From positions 1-39,255 of the forward strand of contig CAJNOQ010000914.1 of assembly GCA_905250885.1 (NCBI GenBank): DNA of 39,255 nt, written 5' to 3'. The translations under genes and the position numbers were made by a program. Shown in pieces: positions 11,613 through 24,108 of the stretch. Source of the stretch: Didymodactylos carnosus (Eukaryota; Rotifera; Eurotatoria; Philodinida; Philodinidae). Each line of letters opens with the position of its first letter. The stretch's first letter is position 1. Under the pieces are notes generated by a model. The model did no database searches and was not told the DNA's origin. It saw only the letters and a program-made list of their open reading frames with translations.

Positions 11613-12920
11613 GAAATTTTGTCAACATTCCACTTTGTTAGGTTCGTGCGGTTGCAACATCACATGTGAACCAGTGGCAGATCCAGCCCACGAGCGGCTG
11701 CTCATACTTTTAACCATAAAACTATTTTTTTCCAGCAGAAGTCTCTTAGAATAATTTGTTTCTATGGCAACCGCACGTATCTCGCACTTTTATCGTATAC
11801 CGCATGTACCAAAGACTATAAGAGTTTCTAACTTTCTATAAGTTCACAAACACGAATTTCTTTTTACATGTGTTCACATACCATTTTACGATATTCACAT
11901 ACGAGCACAGTTCATTTCACGATATTCAGCAGTATACACGACGCTTTTTATACTAAAATTTTTCCATGTCTGAAGTTATCCATATGTAAAAAGTGTCTCC
12001 TTATAATTCTTCGCATATAATTCGATATCAAACTTTTCTCTTCTTCTGATAAGTAGTGTTCACTTCGTTTTTCTCTTATTTCTCCTATTATTTCAGATTA
12101 GATAGGTTTTTCAGATTGACTGACACAGTGCACACAGGTGTCATGTTTAAAGACGATGTAAATTAGACGTATACGTATAGTTTGTTTTTATATACTTATA
12201 GTAAACATTATCATCAGTTAATTTAATCGATAAAAATGTCAAAGTAATTTAGAGAGAAAATCTACATATACATATTGAAATACAAAACAAAATATACAAA
12301 TGTCTATTTTCATTTGTTAAAATATTTAATTCAATAGTACGATGAAAAGTGAGAGTTTCAAAATCATTAAGCCAACATTGAACAAACAATTTGAATATAA
12401 CATGAGAAAGTTAATCATGTCATCGTTAGAATGTATTTTTACTATGCTAAACGTAATAATCTGATATTTTTTCTTTGTTAAAAAAAGAAAACATTCGAAA
12501 TTTAAAAAAAATCATGTTTATTAACTGTGAAATGTTATTTCTGAAACTTTTAAAGTGAAAATAATCAATTGATAATTTAGACTAATATTTTTTATATCAA
12601 ATTTTTTTGTTGTTGTATGTGAAATTTATTCTTCACATTCACCAATATATTTCTATTTAATATTTTGTTTTTCAATATATGAATTGTCCACAAATATATA
12701 AAGACGAGTGGCAAAAAAAAGCAAAAAAACAAAAACCCAAAAGAAATGTGGTATATTTTATATTCACAAAAGAAAGAAAAAGCCACACACACACACACAC
12801 ACACGTACATCAAAAACAAGAAAAAACAAAAGAGCATACACATAAAGAAATGCTTTTCACTGTTAAAAACCGGCCAGATCAGAATTTATTAGATATTTGC
12901 GAGAGTGAGTGTAGTTTGTG
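11613..12920. other. Intergenic sequence downstream of the IRX gene
   Basis: I see nothing coding. A (CA)n microsatellite lies at 12784-12804. Open frames here are low-complexity (Lys/Gln- or Phe-rich) and arise from A- and T-runs. Confidence 0.5.
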
Positions 12921-12925
12921 TATTA

Positions 12926-12931
12926 TTTATT
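12926..12931 (-). terminator. Candidate polyadenylation signal for the IRX gene
   Basis: TTTATT on the plus strand reads AATAAA on the gene strand, 139 bp past the IRX stop codon (13070-13072). A second copy sits at 12885-12890. Which one is used cannot be told from sequence. Confidence 0.45.
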
Positions 12932-13069
12932 TTTGTTTTATGAGTAAAAATACAAGAATGAAAGTATTGGAATGATTCAAAAACGATCGTATAAATCAAT
13001 CAATACTGATCTTTGTATCTGACAGAAAAAAAATATGAAGAAGAAAATGAAGAAATATGTGCATTAGAT

Positions 13070-16000
13070 TCACAATTTTTCTTTTTTCAATGGTTTAAAT
13101 GCGCCGGTTTGTTGATGTTGAGAAGATGGTGATGGTAGTACATGTGCAATAGTGGATAATGAAGATTGTGGAGAACAGTCTGTTTTATTGTCATCAGTTG
13201 TAGATGTAGGAGATCCGTCTAAAATAGAAAAAACAAACACATTATGGTCACTAGGGAATAATTATTCTAATATATCTTCAAACTGTTGTTTATTTTTTTC
13301 TAACGAGACACTACAATAATTCACGTATTTCACTAACATATTCTAATTAGTCTATTATTAACATTTAAATTTTTCATTAGGATTTTTCTTTTTATATCAT
13401 TCTATATGTTAGTAAAAGCTCATTTTTCATTGTTAAAATTGATATATACCTGTTTTTCTCTCATTACATTTTTGTATGTATCTGTTATTCAAGTGAAAAT
13501 GTTTTTCGATATTTTTATTTAGGCGGTAAATCTTTTATGTCGTCTTATCACGTAAAGTCTATATCAAATTGTGTTTTTTGTTTTAGATGAATAAAATAAG
13601 TTTAACTCTATAATCCTGTCTTTTCTCTTTTCAAAAAAAAAAAAAAAATAATACATAAGTCAATAACTAACGTTCAATATACAAAAGCTTATTTAAATAT
13701 ATAAGAAACAAATAAATCAATAGAACACACAGACGAGATTGTTTAATGAAAACAATCACATGTCTAATCGAATTAATATAATAAGAGGTAACAATAAAAA
13801 AAGAAAAAGTAAAAAAAAGAAAAAACAATACAATTTGAAAATCTCTACACGAATTAAGATGACTAAAAGGAGATTTAAAAGTTGTTTTTCTTTCTCGTTA
13901 AAATGGATAATCGTATTTTTACTATTTCAATAAAAGTGATCAAATAAAGTGTACGATATTCAAGGTCCTATCTATGAGGAAAAGTCAATTTCAAGATGTG
14001 TTTCACAATAATAGAGAGGAATTATTTTTTCGAGTTTGTATCAAAATCTTAACACATTTTTTGTTTCTTTCTCGATCATTATGTCTTGTTTAGCATTAAT
14101 TCATGATTTTTAATTGATATCAAGTTCTGTTCTCATATAGATTTTATTCAAGACGTCAGTTATTCTACCGTTTTGTAAACAAAATTTTACGACGTATTGA
14201 TCACTGTCTCAATTGATTTTTGATATTTTAGATGGGATTGAATTGTGTAGTATGAAAAATAATCAAAAAACTGTCTTCCTACTGTGTCTCTCTCTCTCTG
14301 TCTCTCTTCCTCATTAATTCAATATAGATTTCCGGACTATTTCTATTCACATATATCTTATAGTATAGATTTACCGGATCACGTATATACATTCTACTGT
14401 AACGTATTCAATGATGCACAAATCATTTTATTTCATGCTAATTGCCTTTTTTCTTCTTCTACTATAGTCAATGAAAGAAAACAAACAGCTATAACTAATA
14501 TAAATAAGTAGTTTGTGTCTGTTACTCTATCAGGTATATAGATATAGATATTCATAAATAATTTACATATTTCATTACTGAATAAGAAAAGAAAAAAAAA
14601 ATTTTCTTTTTTTGTTTTGTTTAAGAAACCAAACCAATCATGATTAGTAAAATATTCTTTTGGGACGCTTATCATGATATAGAAGAGAACGTTTAATGTC
14701 TATATATCAGTAGTATATCATATAAAATAAACTATTCACTTACTCTGTGAACAAATAAAAAGATGTTGCATGATGAAAGAGAGAGAGAACCAATCAAAAA
14801 TGCAAAATGCAACAAAATTTTAAATTTTTACTCCTTATTCTAAAATAAACGTTTTAATTACCTGAATAAGATGACGAAACAGATGATGATGAAGTTGATG
14901 AGGATGGTTTATACAATTTTGTTGTACCATCTTTCATTATGGATGGTAATAATAGTTGATTATGAATTAGAGTTGGTCTCGCTATTGTTGTTGGTGTTTG
15001 ACGTAAATCTTGATACCATAATGGATGATGAGAATGCGATGATTGTCGAGAATATTGAGCTGCTAGCGCATATCTTGACGCTTGATCGGCTTGAACAGCC
15101 CAATGTGCAAAGGCAGCTGCTGTCGCTGACGATGAACGTATTTGAGATACTGTCGTTTTTGAACATTTCGAATCATTAGCCATATCAGCTAATGACCATA
15201 GTTTTGGTTTTGTCGTACCGGTTTCAGCATTTAGTTCGTTTACTTTATGATGTTTAGTTGGAGATGTTAGAGTTGTTGTTGTTGTATTATTATTGTCATC
15301 TCTATTTATATCTTTTGGTGTTGAACGATGATGATGATGATGATGATGATGCAACAATAATTGTTGTTGCTGTTTATGATGTTTTAATAACAGAAGTTCT
15401 TGATTTACCAAATCTTCTGTTTTTTCATGTTCAATATCATCTAATGTTGTATTTGCACTTATATCGGACAGATCTCCTATATAATAGACAAAAAAATATA
15501 AAAGAAATAAAGACGATAATGATGATAATCCTGATCAATTAAAATAGACACGTGCAATACGAATAATTTTTCTTTCTAAGCATTTCCGTTTTAATAAATA
15601 AAGAACTTAATCAAACAAGAGAAAAAAAAAAGACAACTGAATAGAATTATATATGGCCAATCTCACCTGAATTTTTCTTAACAAGAGAGAAATTTTAAGT
15701 GACTTCTAATGAGAACATTAAACATACGTCGAATATTGATTATACTATCCTTAAGTATTCAAGAAAAATACTTTGATTTCACCATTCAACTCCAGATTTT
15801 CAATTACACTAGAGATAAGTCGTATTTTGAGTTCTGTCGGAAAAATTAGTTTTTATTTACCTGAATCGTGAGCTTTACTATGTCCATTTTCATTCATCGT
15901 TGTTCTTGGTGATATAACTTCCGAATCATCACCATCATCACTCGATTGATCTTCATCATCGTTTGTTCTAAAATGAAACAAATACCGGTCTAATTCAAGA

Positions 16001-19000
16001 GTCTTGTCATTGATATTTTTAATCTTTTAATCGGTTTCACATTTTGATATTTAAATGAATAATGAACGCATGTAACGATAAAAGAAAAATCACTAAATAT
16101 TAATACTCAAAACTCGTCTTCTTTTCTTTTAAACAATATCGGCAGAAACGTACATTCATATTGGTACCATTATTTTAGATTTTAAGAGCAAACTAATAAC
16201 TAACGTTAGAATAAAGTAGTTGTTACCTATTTCTTGGTGACCATGTCATTTTATTTTCTTTTTTTAATCTTCTTCTTGCATTTGCAAACCATGTTGAAAC
16301 TTGAGTTAATGTCATTTTTGTTACAATGGCTAACATAATTTTTTCACCTTTTGTTGGATAAGGATTTTTTCGATGTTCATATAACCAAGCTTTTAGAGTA
16401 GCCGTTGTTTCTCTTGTAGCATTTTTACGTCTGCCAGCTAAATCCATTGATGAATATCTAAAAACAGAGAATGATATCATGTTCGCTTCGGTCTGTCAAA
16501 AAAAAAAGAAGAAAAACGCAACAAAATGTAAATACAATGTTTTGTGTGTATTTGTGTCTGCTATGCATCTAATTTAAAAACAGATAATTTTACATTTTTT
16601 TTCTTTTTTGCCTTTAAATACGATCTTCTTATCTCAAATTTTACTGCTATTATGTTTATTATGCATGCATCGTTTATGATACAACGATATATTAGAAAGT
16701 CTAGTATGTATTGAACATTATTTAACGACGGATATGCTAAAATGATATGACAGATACATGTGTCGAATGAATAGAAGGAAAAAAAAATGAGATTTAATTA
16801 ATATTTCAAAGAAATAAATAATTTTAGTAGTTTAAAATGTTTGAAAAAGTCTGACTACAATATCAGCATTTTCTACTAGTTTTAGCAGACTAAAGTAAGG
16901 CACAGTCTTCTTTTATGATTAAGTGTACTTGAAAAGAAGAAGGAAAAAAAAAACGGAGAAATTGCCATTAATACATATAAACTCAACTAATATAATAAGA
17001 GTCATTTTAACGAGTTTGTTTACTAATTGACTAACGATGATGGACAAAAGATAAAGAAATTAATTTAAATTTTTAAATTAAATTTTTTCTACCTTCTAAA
17101 TAAAGGAGTCTGTCTCAAATCGTTGATACTCTCTCTACTAAGTAATTATTGATAAAAACTTACAAAAAGAATACTTAAATGACTATCTTGATAATTAAAT
17201 GATTTTAAAGGATTATAATTAATTAGACTACCTTAAACTTTAAAACTCAACTAGGACTCAATTGAACATGACTTGTTTTCATATCTTGAGAAAATAGTCA
17301 TTGCAATAAGACTTTATTAGCATATCTAAAAGTTTATTTTACATTATTAAAGTAACTTTACGTGCAACAAAGATGAATCTTCTTCACACAACTTAACAAA
17401 TATAATAGATAAAGAAGAATTCAATTTATTCTCTTAGATTCGGATAATATGGATACTTGAATCATTAGAAACTCTTAGAACTTAAGTGTGAACAACTATT
17501 TTTAAGAATATGAACTGTTTGTGTTTATTACACGATTGTATTTGATGAAGTCCTGTCGTTACAGTCTATCGCTTAAATTTCAACGAAAAATGGCTCCGCT
17601 AAGATTCAAATAATATGCGGATAGATTCTATTCATTATTAAAAGATCTTTAGAGTCATTAGTTAAATACTATAGATTGGAATTAGTTGTTGAATTACACT
17701 CAAACGGGATCTTTTCATATTCTAACATGTCTTATAAAAAGCAAAACGAATCAAATTTGTGTTGGTACTATAACTAGAAATTAGTGTAGAACTGAAAGAA
17801 GGCCAGAATATTTTAATAATAGTCATATTTTTAGAATTACTAAAGCGCATTACGATGTAAATACATAAAAAAAATTTTTTTTAGTTAAAATTTTTTGGAT
17901 CTAATTCTAAAAGAAAAATGCTCCGTTGAATTGTATACCACAGAAATGATGGCAAAATTAAAAGAATTTTCGTCTTGAACTAAGTCTTATTCTTGATATT
18001 CTTCTAGATTAAGATTAAGTAAAACGTATATCAATTACTCTATAGCAATGAGTTTATTTTTAGTCTATTAGACATCTCTATGCAAATAGATTTGCATAAC
18101 ACATGTAATAAAAATCAAATATTAAAAATTTTCTTTTATATGACACAATCATAACGGACACAACTTTCTATATTCTTTTTCTCTTTTTTTTCGATTCATA
18201 CAAAACGACGACTACTCTCTATAGTCAATGTTTATTTATTTTTATTTTTTTTCCCGTAAAATTGCTTTTCAATATGTTCTAATAAGTGTCATTTCCTGTG
18301 CAATCTCTCTCTATATATAGATATAATATACACTTGCATATGTTCCCTTGTGGCTAAAACAAAAACGGAAGTGAATGCGAATAATATAACCTAAACTCGA
18401 ACTCAAACTGTCAATCAAATATACACACTAATAATAATAACTATGACAATATCAATAATCTTATGTTTTTGATCATTATCATCATCTTTCTTTCTAACTG
18501 TATGGTATTTTTTTTTCGATGATGATTGATAAAGAAATATATACTCTCGACGATTTTCTTCTTTTGGATTTTTTTTTGTGCCCATTTCAAGAGTAGTAGA
18601 TACAACAACTACTACTAGCACTTCTGTTTGATCATCTAGTCATGTTTACGATATGGCTCGAGAGATTATAACATCTGCACAAAAAGAAGAAGATAGTTTA
18701 CCTAAAAAAAATGAAAGAATAAGAAGATATCTATCACACATCTGTACAGCATAGATAGACAAGTGAGAGAGAGAGAGAAATAACCCAACGGCAGACATAT
18801 GTTACTTGTTCGTATTGTGTGTTTTTAATCAACCAATCAACAATTTGTGTCGGATGTTTCAATAAAAACCAATAGTGCATGTTCACAAATTCGAAGAAAA
18901 GAGAGAGAAATCGATACAATAGATAGAAAGATATGAATAATTTTACATTTTTGTTACTGAATAAGTTTTTAAATGTATAAAAAAATTTTTATCTTCATAT

Positions 19001-20147
19001 GTCACTAGTCTCAAATTCTAACTCTCATAGAACAATTTCTTAAATTTAAACCAATACAATTCAAAAGACCATTCAGCTGTATCGATAGTGAACCACTGAA
19101 ACGAAATCAATCGATTGATGCTATGTTCGAGACAAATATTTTTAGTTTGAAAAAGGGATATCTTAAAACATTAAAATTTACCAAAAAAATTCCAATTTAT
19201 CAATCTGATGTACTGAATAGAATTTAGATTAATATTAGAAATAGATCTGGAATCCGATCAGATCATGTTGATTATCATATTTCTTTAATTACAAAGACAA
19301 AAAAATGAATTCATTTCTAATATTCATTCTTCTTTTTTAGATTTAAGAAAAGCTGCAGTTTGTTCATCAAAGTTATATACTACAGATTAAAATAACAGTA
19401 CCATTGAACGTTATTAGAATAATAAAGTAACAAAAAAAAAATAATTATTAATACTGTTCCCTTTTTCACATATAATTTAACAATTTTTTTCTTATAATTC
19501 TTGAATATTTATATACTTTTTAATTACACACATGGTACTGAACAGTCCACATACACACTCAAATGAAATTATCCTTACTGTATTAAGCATACCATCCATT
19601 AGTGAATGGTTGTCATACATTTCTCAATCTTTTATAAAAACAAAGTTAACTTTACTACAATTCAATGATAACAATAACAATCATTTAGACAGATTGTTTT
19701 AATCTTTTATTAAAACATTTACAGAACGGATAGAAGAGAAAGAAGTAGAAGTAGAAAAAGAAGACTTATGTTAAAAAGGGTGCACAAGAATTAATTGAAA
19801 ACTACAACTTACCCTGGTCCATATGGATAACCAGCTAATGCTGCATGATCATAAGAATATGGATTATAATGACCACCACCACCACCATTTATATTTAGCC
19901 ATGGATCAACACTACTCTCCATTGTGCCCTAAAAAATATTCTCAATTAAAAATAGTATCTAACAATATGCCATATTTGTTGAAATACTTACTTGTAACGA
20001 TGAATATAATGAATGATCAGTAGCAGCCAATAAATACGATTGTGAGGGATAAACTGTTTCAGGCAAATCTGATAGCCTAAAAGATAAAAGGTATTATTGA
20101 AATGTATACAAACACACACACATATAATATAGAAGTATAACTTACAT
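13070..20147 (-). CDS. irx: Iroquois-class (IRX) TALE homeobox transcription factor, 7 exons
   Basis: Inferred exons in transcript order are a leader ending at 20146, 19992-20076, 19813-19928, 16227-16457, 15861-15967, 14862 to 15416 or 15475, and 13070-13218. All have GT-AG junctions with matching phases. The start codon is split: AT at 20147-20146 plus G at 20076. The product is about 414 residues, or about 434 with the longer exon 6. The N-terminal part has ESSVDPW, a Gly run and YPYGPG. The homeodomain is about residues 77-140: KNATRE, the TALE-loop NPYP at 99-102, and recognition helix WFANARRR at 124-131 with Ala-50, as in IRX proteins. An acidic [12 protein letters not shown] stretch follows, then Gln and His runs, a [10 protein letters not shown] segment like one conserved in IRX proteins, a Ser run and a C-terminal AFKPL. 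IRX factors bind DNA in the nucleus and pattern developing tissues. Only the exon 6 boundary is uncertain. Which IRX paralogue this is cannot be said. Confidence 0.92.
13219..14861 (-). other. IRX intron 6 (1.64 kb)
   Basis: It lies between the His/Ser-rich exon 6 and the last coding exon. The donor is GTAATT and the acceptor TTCTATTTTAG. It is A+T-rich with A- and T-runs and I see no exon or repeat element in it. In IRX genes long introns often carry enhancers, but none can be identified here by eye. Confidence 0.7.
15476..15860 (-). other. IRX intron 5 (385 bp, or 444 bp with the downstream acceptor)
   Basis: The donor GTAAAT follows the codon fragment G. Acceptor candidates are CTATTATATAG at 15476-15486, and GAAAAACAG ending at 15417. 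The first has the better pyrimidine context but leads into a frame that closes. The second keeps the frame open but has a purine-rich approach. Confidence 0.6.
16458..19812 (-). other. IRX intron 3 (3.36 kb), non-coding
   Basis: It separates the N-terminal exon (ending ...YPYGP, codon fragment GG) from the homeodomain exon (starting A-TAT-TCA-TCA-ATG). It is the longest intron in the window. The sequence is A+T-rich with no foldback element and no open frame of note. Its size next to a homeodomain exon makes it a reasonable place to look for regulatory elements; that is inference. Confidence 0.7.
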
Positions 20148-22239
20148 TTTGTAATGATAAACAAACAAAAAAACGAGATCAATGTTTCGTTGTGTTTAGT
20201 TTTTCTGTTTTTTAAAATGTCAGTTATGAATAATCTGAAAGACAAAATTAAAGAACATTAATTTTGATAAATATTATATGATAAGAGAGACTGAGCAAGG
20301 TTAATAGTGTAAGAAAACGATATTTAAATCCAATAGAAACTATGCATACTCTTAGTAGAATGTCATACTGTCATAAAGTTGATGATAGACAAATTAATAC
20401 AGACCAAAGATACTTCACTTTGATCTTTACACTCTTTACAACAAGATTTTATATTCTGATACATTTTAGAAACAAATTAAGTAATTTATGATAATTTTAA
20501 AAATAAATTTCATCGATATTACCATACACCTGGTAACGAACATACTTTACAAATGAATAATAATGTTTACCAGATTTTAATAAAAAAAGAAAAAAAAACA
20601 ATTTTTTCTCATAATTTTGAAAATATTATTCATTTAATTGTAATTAATCGTAATAGTTGTGCTAGTTTAGTTTTTAAAAACACTTACCGAATTAAACAAT
20701 AGAAGTCAATAATCAAAACTTTCTTTCTTTTTTTTTTAAATTTTCTTTTGAACTAACTTTTTAACTACATTTTTATTTGATCGTCATTATCAACTACAAA
20801 AAAAATAATAACATTTTTTTGATTTTTACATACATATTTCTCGTCCTAATAATCGTTATGACAATAAAATATAAGAAAAAGAGAATATCTCTTCATGTTC
20901 TAACACTATGTGCAAGTGTGTTTTGTGTGATAGCAGAGAGCAAAGAGAAAAATACTTAAAAATAAATTCCTTTTTTCTTGTGTAGGTGCACGATGTAAAA
21001 TTTCATGTTGTTACAAATAACATTTTGTTAAACGAATCAACAGAGAACACAGAACAGAAAAAAGAAAAAGAAAATAGAAGATATTGTAATAGTTACATTT
21101 ACTTGTTATAAAGGAAAGAAAAACGATTAGATAATTATGTATGTATGTATGTATGTATATATGTATCTATGTATTGTATACTTTCACACACGCCGATTGG
21201 TGTTTCTCATTTGTCAGAAACGAAAGAAGAGTAAAAAAAAAAAAATCCGATTGGATATGTGTCGATGTTTTACATTAATGTTTAAGTGCTTGTTAACAAT
21301 GTCGACTGGTGATTCGTGGCAAACGACTCACTACTACTATACACTCTTCTCTTCTCTTTCAAATTGTCGTCGTAGTCATAGATTCATCTCATCATCATCA
21401 TAAATATAACATATGTAATGTGAGAGAGAGAGAGAGAGAGAGGGAGAAAAAAAAAAAGAAGAAGAAAAGTACTGATAGAGAAGAGAAGAAAAAGTTACAA
21501 TTTGATTTACAAGCGATGTAGAACAAATATTGTTGTTGTTTCTTTTTCTCGTTTTACATATAGAAAAAAATGTTCTGATAGTCTATGGTACATGCATATA
21601 GATGATGTACGCAGAAGTTATGATAAAAGCATTAATGAAAAAATAAGTTACTTTTACAATAACAAGAGAGAGAAAGAGAAAGAGAGAACGAAGAGATTGA
21701 AGAGGGAAAAAGAACAACATTGCAGATTGGAGAAGAAGAAAATAAAACCTGGCTTCAGTAGAAGAAAAATGAGTGTGTTACTAAATAATTAGAATATTAT
21801 ACAGACGAAGTGAAAGAAAATCATCAACTCATCGAATTATGCTAATATAAATGAGATAAAGGTGGAGCAGTTATAAACTAAAAATAACAATAGTTAGTTA
21901 CACATGTTTTACACATTGAGAAAAAGAAAATGCAGAAATTTGATGTTGCATATCGACTATTTCTACCAGAGAAGGCGATATCATAGAGGCAGTGGGAACG
22001 ATATCCCACAGATTTTGGAATGTAAAAAAGAGTAGGGACGGCATGCTGAGCGATTTTGCTATATCTCTGACTCTTTTTTTCTCTATTCATTGTACAAGTG
22101 TATATTTAATGAGCTACGGAAAAATGAGAGTCCGTCATTAGTCAGATTCACTTTTGATGCTGATGTGTAGATAAAAGTAAACAGCGGAAAAATATTTCGA
22201 TCGCGACGTTCAGTTTTTCCAAAATAATTCATTCCCAAA
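20148..22239. promoter_or_regulatory. IRX 5' leader and upstream region, no coding gene seen
   Basis: The end of the leader exon sits at 20146-20147 and an in-frame TAA lies 51 bases upstream of the split start codon. The true transcription start cannot be placed. Simple repeats are ATGT-type at 21136-21178 and (GA)n at 21422-21442, followed by a purine-rich tract to about 21500. The open frames here are low-complexity. I see no TATA box I would defend against this A+T-rich background. Confidence 0.35.
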
Positions 22240-22410
22240 GCTTCTAACCAGGGCCGCCTATCCCCACCTGAATATTTGAGGCATTTTGTACCACCTCAAA
22301 GGTTGGATCACTCAGTGTACCGCCTAAAAAATTAATTTCTACAGCAAAAAACCGTACCATCTCACGTTGCGCCTCAAACGTCCCGCAGGATGGATGCCCC
22401 TGCTTCTAAC
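22240..22410. repeat. G+C-richer segment, probable transposon fragment
   Basis: This stretch stands out from its surroundings. It contains GGGCCGCCTATCCCCACC, repeated ACCACCTCAAA / GCGCCTCAAA phrases and GTCCCGCAGG. There is no open reading frame across it. The composition step and internal repetition suggest an old insertion, but I cannot name a family. Confidence 0.35.
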
Positions 22411-23523
22411 TCGTTATTCTAACTCATAATGTTTGCTTCCCGTATTAACTTACGCTGAAATTGCACTAAATATTAATTTTGCAGTAACTAGGCAACGTAG
22501 ATATTGTTAGAGTCTACAGCTCCCCACTATTTCATCAATTCAAAAATGAAAAAACAAAATCTAATTTTCAATATCCTCTACAAAACAGTTTTACCTCAGT
22601 GAATGATAAAAGAGAACAAATATGGTCTGATTTTTGTCTGTTGGTATCAATATTATAATTCATATCCTATTACTTTAAACTCAATAGACAGCGTACCAGA
22701 TTTATAGCAAAAAAATTGGATGAAATGTCAAAATGATCTAGTTCAGAATATCATCCTATTTCTAAATTCAGTTTTCTCATTTCAAGGCCATTAATATATC
22801 CTAATTGATTCTAAGTGTATCTATTACTCGCGATAAGATTTTTTTTTTGTTTTACACCAAGTGATGGGCGTGAAATATCTCCTCAAGCAATATCCGTCTT
22901 GTTTTAGAAATACAATTAGTTTGATGATGATCATAGTCAATAAATAAATGCATCATCGCTTTTAAATAGAAGAACAGTTAAAATAATGAAGTGACAACAA
23001 CGCGTGTGTATGTATGTATATATATATATATATGATATAAAAGAAAAGAGAACAAAAAAATAAAATAAAATAAAATAATGAAAATGAAATAAAAAGTAAT
23101 TTTTGTTTTTTCACTTTTACAATGATGGTGTAGAATATAACAGTGACACCAAGTGTATCACATTTTGCTGCCGCCTTATCTTCCATTTTCTCTCTCTATC
23201 TCTTCTTACAATATCAACACTATGACACGTGAATACAATCTAGATTAATTGCTTTTTCTTTTCTTTTTCTTTTTTTTTTGAATAATAAATAGAAATATTA
23301 AGATTAAAATCAAATACTTTGATCCTAAGATACATGTACACAAAAACGTAAGCGTGAAATACTTTTAAATAGAATGAAAGCGCAAAATACATTAACTTTT
23401 TGAACTAATAGGGTTGAAAAGGAATTAAAAAAGGAGTAGCTTTTAGTTAATAATCGGCTAGAAGACTCAAGTCTACCTTCCGAGGTGTCATTCTGCATTT
23501 TCAATGATATTCTCAATGTCGAT
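22411..23523. other. Intergenic sequence with microsatellites
   Basis: There is no supported gene. A (TA)n run is at 23019-23034 and an AAAAT-type repeat at 23053-23078. The minus-strand open frame at 22962-23186 is Phe/Ile/Tyr-rich and reads through these repeats. Confidence 0.5.
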
Positions 23524-24108
23524 TGATTGAGGATAGTGCTGTGGTAAGATCCTTAAAAGGATTTATCTCCATAGCATTTCTATTTAATTTTTGGTTTTTT
23601 AAGGAAACATAGTAACACAAGAATCTTTATATTTTGGTAAAAATAGCGAATTAAGAGCTCAAATTTTTTTCATAATATGCTACTTCTGTCTGTCAATATC
23701 ACAAAAACTTTCAGACTTTTATACAAGACAAAATTAATTACACACTCTGATTTTATTTAGAACGACTACGTAAGAGAAAACAAATATAGATCCATTTACA
23801 ATAATTTTTATTCACAAGAAACACAAGTCAGAACAAAAAAGAATTAGTACAGGTTTTCCTTAATCGAGAAAAAAATCTTAATAATTCAGAATGTAGACAA
23901 GTTGACAGCCTGAAAGTTTTTATGTTATTGACAGACAGAAGTGGCATATTATAAGAAAAATTTGAGCTGTTTTTACCAAGATACAGAAATTTTAGTATTA
24001 CTGTGTTTTCTTATATAAGCAAAAAAAAAACTAACTATAATTTTTGAACGAAGCATTATGGGGATAAAATCCTTTTGAGGTTTTTACTAATACACTATTC
24101 TCAATCAC
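23524..24108. mobile_element. Foldback/MITE-like element, about 585 bp
   Basis: The left arm (about 23524-23735) and right arm (about 23890-24108) are imperfect reverse complements. Landmarks are TGATTGAGGATAGTG against CACTATTCTCAATCA at the tips, CTTCTGTCTGTCAATA against TATTGACAGACAGAAG, and ACTTTCAG against CTGAAAGT near the loop. The loop is about 155 bp. The right tip (AATCCTTTTGAGGTTTTTAC) resembles sequence at 33640-33660 and, inverted, at 32832-32852, so it belongs to a family dispersed in this window. Confidence 0.8.

Noticed and set aside
12592-12975. Opposed open frames rich in Lys/His or Phe/Val
   Set aside because: They read through A-runs and the (CA)n microsatellite. The composition is low-complexity and no motif is visible.
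14871-15179. Plus-strand open frame of 102 codons
   Set aside because: It is a shadow of IRX exon 6 on the opposite strand. The minus-strand reading has family motifs and matching splice phases.
21300-21800. Purine-rich open frames with Arg/Glu/Lys repeats
   Set aside because: They are produced by the GA microsatellite and A-rich tracts.
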